DNA from: Shewanella donghaensis
GTDB taxonomy: Bacteria; Pseudomonadota; Gammaproteobacteria; Enterobacterales; Shewanellaceae
Length of the DNA: 64,000 nucleotides
Direction of reading: 5' to 3'
Assembly: GCF_007567505.1 (NCBI RefSeq)
Contig: NZ_CP041783.1
Location: forward strand, 4,030,001 to 4,094,000
This document shows positions 29,690-37,200 of this stretch, in pieces (the stretch's first letter is position 1; each line of letters opens with the position of its first letter). The position numbers were made by a program, and so were the translations under genes. The notes under the pieces are model-generated. The model saw only the letters and a list, made by a program, of their open reading frames with translations, did not search any database and was not told the DNA's origin.

Positions 29690-30655
29690 TTAAGTTTTTT
29701 CTTCTAATGAATAAGGCAACTGCACAATAATAAGTTCACTTTGGCAATCATCTTTAACTCTTAATTTCGCATCAGCTTGGGTATCATTTGCCAATACCGC
29801 TGTCATAAGAACCTGACCATTATGCTCGACAGATTCAAGTACCTTACCAGCACGTAAAAAGCCGTCATCAGTAACTAGTTCTAATTGCGTATCACTACTC
29901 ACTTTTTCAGAAGCGCTACCCGATACAATATACAGTGCTCGCTTATTACCACCGCGATACTTCATTCTCGCAATAGTCTCCTGACCCATGTAACAGCCTT
30001 TTTCAAAGCTGATGCCGTTAACAGCCTGTAAATTACACATCTGAGGTACAAACTCACTGCTGTGCTTGTCGTCGATATTAGCGTAGCCCGATAAAATTTC
30101 TAATGCCTGCCAAGGTTGGCTACTGGTAAGTGGTTGCGTTGATGCCGTAACTAATTGCTGCGCTTTTTCTGAAGATGAAATAACCATAAATCGGTCGCCA
30201 TCTTTTAAAATAATACTGGCATCGATATGGGTGACTTCTTCGCTAATTTGACCGAACTGTTGCTCAATAAAATCAGCAGCCTTTGTGCCAGCGAAGCCTA
30301 AAATAACTTGATTAGCGCTAATGTCAGTGAGTTCAGCTTTACTAAATACAGCGTATTTTTGCCATGAAGCCAAGCTTAAGGGTAATACAGCGGCCGGCAT
30401 TAATACAAATAGGCTATCAGCGATAGTATAGGTTCTGAAGCTAGCAATCATTTTTCCTTTAGGGTCGCAATGAGCACCCCAGCGCCATTGAGCTTCAGTC
30501 AATGAAACGATGTCTGTAGTGACTTGACCATGGATAAAAGTCTTGCCTTGCTCACCGGTGATTTCAATTAATCCTAAATGGGTTAAGTTTGAAACAAGTA
30601 GGTCAGGTGTCGAGGCTAAGTAATCCCAATGAGGTTGAGTGGTTGCGAGTGTCAT
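29690..30655 (-). CDS. ygfZ: Folate-binding Fe-S cluster assembly / tRNA-modifying protein YgfZ
   Basis: A 321-residue YgfZ. The family signature KGCYMGQETIARMKYRG, with its conserved cysteine, is present in the second half. YgfZ is a tetrahydrofolate-binding relative of glycine cleavage T protein that supports certain Fe-S enzymes such as MiaB in the cytoplasm. Its length is typical. It is monocistronic and convergent with the HD-GYP gene, and it ends just before a strong terminator. I see nothing unusual in the sequence. Confidence 0.93.
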   Translation of the reverse strand: MTLATTQPHWDYLASTPDLLVSNLTHLGLIEITGEQGKTFIHGQVTTDIVSLTEAQWRWGAHCDPKGKMIASFRTYTIADSLFVLMPAAVLPLSLASWQKYAVFSKAELTDISANQVILGFAGTKAADFIEQQFGQISEEVTHIDASIILKDGDRFMVISSSEKAQQLVTASTQPLTSSQPWQALEILSGYANIDDKHSSEFVPQMCNLQAVNGISFEKGCYMGQETIARMKYRGGNKRALYIVSGSASEKVSSDTQLELVTDDGFLRAGKVLESVEHNGQVLMTAVLANDTQADAKLRVKDDCQSELIIVQLPYSLEEKT

Positions 30656-30723
30656 AAAATGATCCCTAAGGTGAGCAACAAAGATAGGCTTTGAGTGTAA
30701 CGGAATTCATTAACGCTCAAAAG

Positions 30724-30757
30724 AAAAAGCTATCTTCATTTGAATGAAGATAGCTTT
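30724..30757 (-). terminator. Terminator after serA
   Basis: A 15-bp stem (AAAGCTATCTTCATT and its complement) followed on the minus strand by TTTTTCTT. It lies 75 bp past the serA stop. Confidence 0.88.
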
Positions 30758-30829
30758 AGTTCACAATTTAAGCGCTAGATAACCGTAACGATAAATCGTT
30801 ATAGGATGGCCGTTTAGCTAGACTGTTGA

Positions 30830-32059
30830 TTAAAACAATACACGGGTACGAATGGTACCTTCAATAGCTTTTAATTCACCCAAAGCCTGTTCAGCTTGGT
30901 TAGAATTAACTTCCATGACTACGTAACCAATTTCAGCAGTCGTTTGCAGGTATTGAGCTGCAATGTTAATGCCTTTTTCTGAAAATGCTTGGTTAATCTT
31001 GATCAACACACCAGGACGGTTATGGTGAACATGCAATAAGCGTGAAGTGCCTTTATGTTGAGGTAAAGAGACTTCAGGGAAGTTTACTGCTGAGACCGTT
31101 GAACCATTATCAGAATATTTAGCAAGTTTACCTGCTACTTCAATACCGATATTCTCTTGAGCTTCAGCTGTACTACCACCAATATGCGGGGTAATAATGA
31201 CGTTGTCTTGGCCTCGAAGCGGGCTAATAAATTCGTCATCATTCGACTTAGGCTCAACTGGGAATACATCAATTGCAGCGCCAGCAAGGTGACCTGATTT
31301 TAATGCATCAGAAAGTGCATCAATATCAACAACGGTTCCGCGAGATGCATTAATAAAGATGCTTTTAGCTCGCATCTGTGCAAATTCAGTCGCACCAATC
31401 ATATTCTTAGTCTGTGCTGTTTCAGGCACGTGTAAGCTGATGACGTCAGCTTCATTCAATAGGGTTTCCATTGAGTGAATTTGACTGGCATTCCCTAATG
31501 GGAGTTTGTCTTCTATATCGAAAAAGACAACACGCATGCCGAGGGTTTCAGCCAAAATACCTAATTGGGTTCCAATATGGCCGTAACCAATTACCCCTAA
31601 GGTTTTACCGCGTACTTCATAGCTGCCACTGGCACTTTTTAACCAACCACCACGATGTGCGTGTGCATTACGTTGAGGAATACCACGCATCAGCATGATT
31701 ATTTCACCAAGCACGAGCTCTGCAACACTTCGAGTATTAGAAAATGGCGCGTTGAAAACGGGAACACCTAATTTCTCTGCGGCGGCAATATCGACTTGGT
31801 TTGTACCAATACAGAAACAACCCACAGCGACTAATTTCTCAGCATGATTTAACACTTCAGCAGTTAATTGAGTGCGGGAGCGTAAGCCAACAAAGTGTGC
31901 ATCTTTAATCGAACGCAACAATTCATCTTCAGGAAGAGACGCTTTGTGGTATTCAATATTAGTGTAACCGGCGCGCTTTAGTACATCGACTGCAGTTTGG
32001 TGGACGCCCTCCAACAGCAGGATTTTTATCTTATCCTTGTCAAGCGAGTGTTTCGCCAT
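30830..32059 (-). CDS. serA: D-3-phosphoglycerate dehydrogenase
   Basis: A 409-residue enzyme for the first committed step of serine synthesis: NAD-dependent oxidation of 3-phosphoglycerate. N-terminal substrate domain, nucleotide-binding domain with VIGYGHIGTQ, catalytic-region motifs NASRGTVVDIDAL and HIGGSTAEAQ, and a C-terminal ACT domain (about 335-409) for serine feedback inhibition. Length and layout match E. coli SerA. It has its own terminator and is divergent from the YjdF-like gene. Confidence 0.96.
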   Translation of the reverse strand: MAKHSLDKDKIKILLLEGVHQTAVDVLKRAGYTNIEYHKASLPEDELLRSIKDAHFVGLRSRTQLTAEVLNHAEKLVAVGCFCIGTNQVDIAAAEKLGVPVFNAPFSNTRSVAELVLGEIIMLMRGIPQRNAHAHRGGWLKSASGSYEVRGKTLGVIGYGHIGTQLGILAETLGMRVVFFDIEDKLPLGNASQIHSMETLLNEADVISLHVPETAQTKNMIGATEFAQMRAKSIFINASRGTVVDIDALSDALKSGHLAGAAIDVFPVEPKSNDDEFISPLRGQDNVIITPHIGGSTAEAQENIGIEVAGKLAKYSDNGSTVSAVNFPEVSLPQHKGTSRLLHVHHNRPGVLIKINQAFSEKGINIAAQYLQTTAEIGYVVMEVNSNQAEQALGELKAIEGTIRTRVLF

Positions 32060-32210
32060 GATATGGGTACCCTCTTATCAATAGTTATGCTTATGTTATG
32101 CTGATATTAATGCCCAACCAAAATAGCATTTTTTTTTGCCATTGTAGAGGGCTAGATGGCTAAAGTTTATATTCTAATTCTAGAACAATATCATCTAAGA
32201 GGAATTTAGT

Positions 32211-32816
32211 TTGAATAAGAAAATTATATGGGTTGTGATTTTCGCCGCAGTGCTGCTTTGGTCTGTTAGTTCTCCTAAAGATATGTTTACTTGGTGGTTA
32301 GAGGCACTTCCTGCACTTATTGCTTTGCCAATACTCATTCTTACACGCAAGAAATTTCCGTTAACACCGATGGCATACATATTAATTTTGGTACATTGCT
32401 GTGTTCTTATGGTCGGGGCTAAATACACTTATGCTGAAGTGCCTTGGTTTGATTGGTTAGCAGAAGTCATGGGCAGTGATCGTAATAACTACGACAAAGT
32501 CGGTCATATTGCACAAGGCTTTATTCCGGTGATACTTGCTAGGGAAGTGATGTTAAGGAATCACGTTTTGCAGCCTGGCTATTGGTGTCAGTTCCTATCG
32601 GTATGCTTTGTGCTGGCATTTTCTGCTTTCTACGAATTGATCGAATGGTGGGTTGCGATAGGCACGGGTGAAGACGCTGAAGCATTTTTAGGTACCCAAG
32701 GCTATATTTGGGATACGCAGTCAGATATGTTTATGGCGCTCTTGGGTGGTATTAGTGCATTAGTATTGCTCACTAAGTGGCATAATAAGCAGTTAGCATC
32801 ACTTAAAAGTATGTAA
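32211..32816 (+). CDS. YjdF-like (DUF2238) inner-membrane protein
   Basis: A 201-residue integral membrane protein with about five hydrophobic segments (WVVIFAAVLLW near the start, then near 36-45, 52-68, 120-140 and 175-190). The conserved HIAQGFIPVILARE and FYELIEWW segments, containing charged residues within or near the membrane, match the DUF2238/YjdF family. Function unknown; no catalytic role can be claimed. The start is TTG with AGAGGA seven bases upstream. It is divergent from serA. Confidence 0.8.
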   Translation: MNKKIIWVVIFAAVLLWSVSSPKDMFTWWLEALPALIALPILILTRKKFPLTPMAYILILVHCCVLMVGAKYTYAEVPWFDWLAEVMGSDRNNYDKVGHIAQGFIPVILAREVMLRNHVLQPGYWCQFLSVCFVLAFSAFYELIEWWVAIGTGEDAEAFLGTQGYIWDTQSDMFMALLGGISALVLLTKWHNKQLASLKSM

Positions 32817-33023
32817 AGTTAAGTTTTTTAAACTGTAAAAAGCTAATATCGTCTGATGTTATGTGCTATGAATATATGATTCAAGTGGAATTAATTTACG
32901 AATTAATACTTTAGAATGATAAAAATCCCTTATGGACTAGTTTAAATATACTATTATTGCATATTGTTATTGATATGTTATTAGTTTTTCAGGAAGAAAC
33001 TCGTTTACTCGAGAGTTAAAGGA

Positions 33024-33044
33024 TACTTTTCAGGGAGAAAAGTA
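33024..33044 (+). promoter_or_regulatory. Hairpin carrying the Shine-Dalgarno of the CsgD-like gene in its loop
   Basis: Perfect 8-base arms TACTTTTC / GAAAAGTA enclose AGGGA. The hairpin directly touches the ATG at 33045, so its folding could modulate initiation. Seen in sequence; the regulatory role is inferred. Confidence 0.55.
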
Positions 33045-33710
33045 ATGAATTCGAATATAGATGAATTAGTCTTCTTACATCAAATTGCAGCACCTTGCCA
33101 TCTGGCCATTCTCGCAGAATCTATAGGCCTAAAAACCCGCACTGTTAAACATGCGAGTGAACTTGAAGTTGAGAAAAATGCTAACTGTTTCTATTTTATC
33201 GCGCAAAAGGGCGCCGCTTTAGACAGCAAAGGAATACCATTGCTTGTTTCTCGTTTAGTGAATCATGTGCCCGTTGCACTTTATCAAGTAGAGCGAGGTT
33301 CACTGGATCAAGAATCTGCACTTTTATTAGGTGTAAGGGGCTTACTCTATGCGGATCAGCGTATGGATTTAATGTTAACAGGTCTGCGTAAGATGGTTGC
33401 GGATGAGCTTTGGTATGACCGTCCATTGATCAGTAAAATATTCCGCCGTTTAGTGCAGAAGCTAGATGCAAACACTGAAATTCCACCAGATACCGTCGCG
33501 ATGTTACAAATGCTGACGAATCGAGAAAGAACGATTATTCAGCTTGTTTCAAGCGGTGCTAGAAATAAAGAAATTGCTCATCGACTTTGTATTAGTGAAC
33601 ATACGGTAAAAGCGCATATCTCATCTATTTTCCGTAAAACACAATCACGAAATCGTGTGGAGTTATTACGTTGGGCGCAGACTTATCATGCTCACTTTGA
33701 GTTTGCATAA
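33045..33710 (+). CDS. LuxR-family regulator, CsgD/VpsT-like
   Basis: A 221-residue regulator. The C-terminal LuxR helix-turn-helix is clear (about 155-212: LTNRERTIIQLVSSGARNKE, then ISEHTVKAHIS). The N-terminal domain is receiver-like but lacks an aspartate phosphorylation pocket; segments such as RGLLYADQRMDLMLTGLRKM resemble the same part of CsgD, so I place it with the CsgD/VpsT biofilm-matrix activators, some of which bind c-di-GMP. I cannot see a definitive ligand motif. The ATG follows the RBS hairpin listed above, and two terminator hairpins follow the gene. Confidence 0.8.
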   Translation: MNSNIDELVFLHQIAAPCHLAILAESIGLKTRTVKHASELEVEKNANCFYFIAQKGAALDSKGIPLLVSRLVNHVPVALYQVERGSLDQESALLLGVRGLLYADQRMDLMLTGLRKMVADELWYDRPLISKIFRRLVQKLDANTEIPPDTVAMLQMLTNRERTIIQLVSSGARNKEIAHRLCISEHTVKAHISSIFRKTQSRNRVELLRWAQTYHAHFEFA

Positions 33711-33736
33711 GGTAAATTTACGTAAGCCTAATTAGA

Positions 33737-33774
33737 TACATATAAAAGGGAGCATAAGCTCCCTTTTATATGTA
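33737..33774 (+). terminator. Terminator after the CsgD-like gene
   Basis: A 17-bp perfect stem (TACATATAAAAGGGAGC and its complement) with loop ATAA. The right arm supplies the T-run, so it is a plausible terminator, though no separate U-tract follows. Confidence 0.75.
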
Positions 33775-33780
33775 TGGATG

Positions 33781-33833
33781 TGTCCCGTCCTGAGATAAGT
33801 CTCCAAAGTGTCAACTTATCTCAGGACGGGACA
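33781..33833. repeat. 53-bp inverted repeat with 20-bp perfect arms (MITE- or insertion-remnant-like)
   Basis: Arms TGTCCCGTCCTGAGATAAGT and its exact complement flank a 13-base loop. Base composition (GC-rich outer arms) differs from the AT-rich surroundings and it sits between two terminators. It resembles a small mobile palindrome or the joined ends of an insertion sequence, but no transposase is nearby and I see no clear target-site duplication. Confidence 0.6.
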
Positions 33834-33847
33834 GTTAAATGTGTTTT

Positions 33848-33876
33848 AAAAGGGATGGCTTGCCATCCCTTTTTTT
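33848..33876 (+). terminator. Second terminator hairpin before the thioesterase
   Basis: A 12-bp stem (AAAAGGGATGGC / GCCATCCCTTTT) with a 2-base loop and a T-run. It is the third hairpin in a row after the CsgD-like gene. Confidence 0.8.
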
Positions 33877-33899
33877 ATGGAAAACTTTTATGGAAAAAC
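33874..33899. repeat. Tandem 12-13-bp repeat
   Basis: TTTATGGAAAAC is followed one base later by TTTATGGAAAAAC, probably a slippage duplication just past the hairpin. Confidence 0.7.
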
Positions 33900-33958
33900 T
33901 TTAAAGTTAAATTGCTTGGCAGTAGACTGATCTTATTAGAAATTATAGGACGTAATTA

Positions 33959-34411
33959 ATGAGTATTTGGTTTAGAGAAGTGACTCTTGAAGATTGTGCC
34001 AAAATGGATTCTGGTATCCATGGAAAAGGGACGTTAATGAAAACCCTTGGGATAAAAATTACCGAAATCGGTAATGATTATATGGTCGCAACAATGCCAG
34101 CGGATCCTGCTGTTCATAACCCGTTGGGAATCGTTCATGGCGGCGCTAATGTTGCTCTTGCTGAAACTGTTGCCAGTTACGCTGCCAATTTTGTGGTTGA
34201 TTTCAATAATTTTTACTGTGTTGGCCAAGAGATCAACGCCAATCATTTAAAGGCGTCACGTAATGGCGAATTAGTTGCAACGGCTAAACCGGTTCATATC
34301 GGTAAACGTAGCTCAGTTTGGGAAGTATTAATTAAAAATAGTGCTGGTGAACTTTGTTGTATCTCACGGATGACTGCTGCAGTGGTTGCACGAAAAACAA
34401 CGGCTAAATAA
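33959..34411 (+). CDS. Hotdog-fold acyl-CoA thioesterase (PaaI/YdiI-like)
   Basis: A 150-residue single hotdog domain. Hallmark residues are PLGIVHGGANVALAETVAS, with the LAET glutamate in the position of the catalytic Glu of YdiI/EntH-type thioesterases. The likely reaction is hydrolysis of an acyl- or aroyl-CoA; a role in menaquinone biosynthesis (DHNA-CoA hydrolysis, as YdiI/MenI) is possible but not shown by context. The start is ATG without a strong ribosome site. The small YgjV-like gene follows 48 bp on, so the pair may be co-transcribed. Confidence 0.8.
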   Translation: MSIWFREVTLEDCAKMDSGIHGKGTLMKTLGIKITEIGNDYMVATMPADPAVHNPLGIVHGGANVALAETVASYAANFVVDFNNFYCVGQEINANHLKASRNGELVATAKPVHIGKRSSVWEVLIKNSAGELCCISRMTAAVVARKTTAK

Positions 34412-34459
34412 CTAAAATTTTACTACACTGACTTAAGAAGTTAATTACAAGGATATTGT

Positions 34460-34699
34460 ATGGAAACTGCAACAATATGGGAATGGGTCGGTTATTTAGC
34501 GTCGGTTGTTGTCGCGATTTCATTGATGATGTCAAACATTAAAAAGTTACGCTGGTGGAATCTAATCGGTGCAGCACTTTTTGTGGCTTACGGTTTAGCG
34601 ATTGATGCGTTACCGGTTGCGCTGGTTAACTTTTTTATTGTATTAATCGATATTTACTATTTAGTAAAACTTTATAAAGAGCCAGAAGTTAAGACATAG
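34460..34699 (+). CDS. Small YgjV-like inner-membrane protein
   Basis: A 79-residue protein with three predicted hydrophobic segments (WVGYLASVVVAISLMM, LIGAALFVAYGLAI, LVNFFIVLIDIYYLV). Its NIKKLRWWNLIGA turn and IDALPVALVNF resemble the YgjV family of small membrane proteins. Function unknown. ACAAGGA lies before the ATG, and a terminator follows the gene. Confidence 0.7.
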   Translation: METATIWEWVGYLASVVVAISLMMSNIKKLRWWNLIGAALFVAYGLAIDALPVALVNFFIVLIDIYYLVKLYKEPEVKT

Positions 34700-34756
34700 T
34701 TCAAGTCTGAGGGAAGCTAATATCGCTCATTACAGCTTAATAGCTGTTGTATATAG

Positions 34757-34789
34757 AAAGCCAAGTGATACCATCATTTGGCTTTTTTT
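34757..34789 (+). terminator. Terminator after the YgjV-like gene
   Basis: A 13-bp stem with one G-T pair (AAAGCCAAGTGAT / ATCATTTGGCTTT), a 3-base loop and a T-run. Confidence 0.85.
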
Positions 34790-34804
34790 GTATCCAATAG
34801 GGCT

Positions 34805-34873
34805 ATTAATCGACAGAGGAAGCTCTACGAACAAAGCGCCATTAAGTCGAAAGTACTCTACGTAAAAATCGCC
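34805..34873. repeat. Two imperfect tandem repeats of about 35 bp upstream of the catalase gene
   Basis: Units at 34805-34840 and 34841-34873 share ATTAA, TCGA, CTCTACG and a terminal CGCC, with small gaps. They could be duplicated regulatory sequence or decaying repeat DNA. Confidence 0.5.
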
Positions 34874-35230
34874 CTTTAATAGAAATGTTTCAAGCACAAT
34901 TTTTACATATAGCTCTATGATTAATAAGGTATACTTATCAATAGAGCCTTTCCTTGTATTTCAATTTCCTAGCATTGATCTTCTTATAATGGCTGTTCAA
35001 ACATTCTTGAAAGTGATTACAAAGTAAAGATATGTAATTAATAACCTCTTTTTTATTATGGTCATGTATATTTCAAAAGATAACAATAATGTGTGGATGA
35101 AATAGTGTTGTAGATTAAGTTTTTATAAACGCTTTTTTAGATTGTTATTATCTATTTTAATCGTTTTATTTTTTTGTTTTTTCATCCTATTATTATTCCA
35201 TCAACAAGACACAGCAGCCAGGAGCATATC
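34874..35230. other. Intergenic region upstream of the catalase gene
   Basis: A long AT-rich stretch with no gene I can support. It should contain the catalase promoter, possibly oxidative-stress controlled, but I could not identify an OxyR site with confidence. Confidence 0.4.
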
Positions 35231-35287
35231 GTGGCGACAGTATTTGATTTAATTGAGCAGTGGCTAGACGTCACAAATCAGGAGTAA
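35231..35287 (+). CDS. Putative 18-residue leader peptide upstream of katB
   Basis: An ORF of 18 codons from a GTG, reading MATVFDLIEQWLDVTNQE, preceded by AGGAG at optimal spacing. Its stop TAA lies inside the catalase ribosome-site spacer (GGAG then TAA then CAA and ATG), so the two are positioned for translational coupling. Too short for statistics; the good SD and the junction are the evidence. Confidence 0.45.
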   Translation: MATVFDLIEQWLDVTNQE

Positions 35288-35290
35288 CAA

Positions 35291-36754
35291 ATGAATAACA
35301 CCAATTACCTAACCAGCCAGAATGGTGCCCCAGTTGCTGATGACCAAAACTCATTATCTGCCGGTGAACGTGGTCCATTATTATTACAAGATTGGCATTT
35401 AATTGAAAAACTAGCTCATTTCAATCGTGAGCGAATCCCTGAGCGCGTTGTGCATGCAAAAGGCACCGGTGTATACGGTACATTCACTTTAAGTAAAGAT
35501 CTAAGTGAATACACTTTGGCTGATCATTTCAATGGTGTTGGTAAGCAAACAGAAACCTTTATTCGCTTTTCTACTGTAGGTGGCGAGATGGGTAGTGCAG
35601 ATGCTGAACGAGATCCTCGTGGTTTTGGATTACGTTTTTACACTGCTCGTGGTAACCATGACATTGTGGGTAACAACACTCCAACTTTCTTTTTAAGAGA
35701 CGGTATTAAATTTCCTGATTTTATTCATACTCAAAAAAGAAACCCACACACTAATTTGAAAGATCCACAAGCAATGTGGGATTTCTGGTCATTAAACCCA
35801 GAAGCAATGCATCAAGTGACTATTTTAATGTCAGATCGCGGTATTCCAGCCAACTATCGTCAAATGCACGGTTACGGTTCACATACTTTCTCTTTCTGGA
35901 ACACCAAGGGCGAACGTTACTGGGTTAAGTTTCATTTTAAATCGCAACAAGGCGCAGTTAACTTAACAGCTGAACAAGCTGATATTTTAAAAGGGGTTGA
36001 TCCTGATTCATCACAACGAGATATGGTTGCGGCAATAGCTGATGGCAATTTCCCAAAGTGGACTGTTAATGTGCAAATCATGCCAGAAGCTGATGCAAAC
36101 GATTATGCTATTAATCCGTTTGATTTAACTAAAGTTTGGCCACATGCAGATTATCCACTGATTGAAATCGGTGAGCTTGAGTTAAACCGTATGCCTGAAA
36201 ACTATTTTGCAGAAGTAGAACAGGTTGCTTTAGCGCCAAGTAATTTGGTGCCTGGCGTCGGTGCTTCACCAGATAAGATGCTTCAAGCACGTTTGTTCTC
36301 TTATGCAGATGCGCAACGTTACCGTATCGGGACTAATTACAATCAATTACCTGTAAACTGTCCACATGCTGCTAAGGCAAATCATCATCAACGTGCAGGC
36401 GCTATGGCCGGTACACAATGCCCGTATAATGGCAGTCAAACAGGTGCTGATTCAAGCGCTAATTATGGTCCAAGTACCGCACCAGCTGCATTAATCGAAC
36501 CAAGCCAGTTTGTAGAGCCGCCATTAAGACTGGATGGTGAAGCAGATCGATATAGCCGTTATGATCAAGATGATTATACTCAGGCTGGTAATTTGTATCG
36601 CATCTTTAGCGAAGAAGAAAAACAACGTTTGGTTGAAACGATTGCAGGTACACTTAGTCAAGCAAGCGAAGATGTGCAAGCTAGAATGGTTGAGCATTTC
36701 TTAAAAGCTGATAGCGATTATGGTCAACGCATCAAAACACTTTTGGACGCATAA
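35291..36754 (+). CDS. katB: Monofunctional haem catalase, small-subunit clade
   Basis: A 487-residue catalase that dismutates hydrogen peroxide. The distal active-site His55 lies in RERIPERVVHAKGTG; GNNTP (127-131) carries the active-site Asn; and RLFSYADAQRYRIGTNY has the proximal haem ligand Tyr338 with Arg334. A typical catalase core is followed by a short C-terminal immune-responsive-type tail. There is no signal peptide. The gene symbol follows usual marine gammaproteobacterial naming for this clade. Spacing to the leader ORF stop is 3 bp. Confidence 0.93.
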   Translation: MNNTNYLTSQNGAPVADDQNSLSAGERGPLLLQDWHLIEKLAHFNRERIPERVVHAKGTGVYGTFTLSKDLSEYTLADHFNGVGKQTETFIRFSTVGGEMGSADAERDPRGFGLRFYTARGNHDIVGNNTPTFFLRDGIKFPDFIHTQKRNPHTNLKDPQAMWDFWSLNPEAMHQVTILMSDRGIPANYRQMHGYGSHTFSFWNTKGERYWVKFHFKSQQGAVNLTAEQADILKGVDPDSSQRDMVAAIADGNFPKWTVNVQIMPEADANDYAINPFDLTKVWPHADYPLIEIGELELNRMPENYFAEVEQVALAPSNLVPGVGASPDKMLQARLFSYADAQRYRIGTNYNQLPVNCPHAAKANHHQRAGAMAGTQCPYNGSQTGADSSANYGPSTAPAALIEPSQFVEPPLRLDGEADRYSRYDQDDYTQAGNLYRIFSEEEKQRLVETIAGTLSQASEDVQARMVEHFLKADSDYGQRIKTLLDA

Positions 36755-36812
36755 TGGTCGGTAATTTGATTGTTAAGGTATTAGATAAGTAAATACCTGT
36801 TGTGAACTATGT

Positions 36813-36840
36813 AAAAGGAAGACTTAGGTCTTCCTTTTTT
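36813..36840 (+). terminator. Terminator after the catalase gene
   Basis: An 11-bp stem (AAAAGGAAGAC / GTCTTCCTTTT) with loop TTAG and a T-run, 59 bp past the stop. Confidence 0.9.
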
Positions 36841-37200
36841 ATTTATCTTTTTTTATTTATCTTTTTCTGGTTTAGCTGCATAGTCAATATTCTCATCATT
36901 TCATTCTTAGACGAGTTTTTTTATAATCGGTTTACACATGATGTCCAAATCAATATAGCCTTTCGAGTCGTTCACTACCGACAAACCTTACCTGTACAGG
37001 TGTAATGCTACGCCATTGCAAAATTCTTGCGTTAAAATATTTAACAGGTTGTTGCGTAATTGTTTATTAACGCGCTTGTAGGCCTTTAAATTCGTAAGGC
37101 TCTTGCTAGAGCTAATCTCCTTCTGATACTGTCGAAATTGACCATATCAATAAGACTTGGCATAACCACCAATAAATAATAATTATACGGGACTCATCTT
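36841..37200. other. Intergenic region with palindromes before the aromatic amino-acid permease
   Basis: AT-rich, with no convincing gene. Two palindromes stand out: ACCTGTACAGGT at 36990-37001 (within a longer imperfect TTAC...GTAA dyad) and GTTAAAATATTTAAC at 37031-37045. Either could be an operator for the permease gene. I could not find a convincing TyrR box pair. Confidence 0.5.

Noticed and set aside
32195..32428. Minus-strand ORF over the YjdF-like gene
   Set aside because: Shadow of a well-supported membrane protein gene.
33774..33959. A 61-codon ORF before the thioesterase
   Set aside because: It lies across the 53-bp palindrome and a terminator; it has no ribosome site or recognisable product.
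36990..37001. LexA box
   Set aside because: CTGTACAG lacks the 8-base spacer of the gammaproteobacterial LexA site (CTGT-N8-ACAG).
36802..37005. A 67-codon hydrophobic ORF after the catalase gene
   Set aside because: It runs through the catalase terminator and T-rich repeats; the phenylalanine-rich translation is what poly-T DNA gives.
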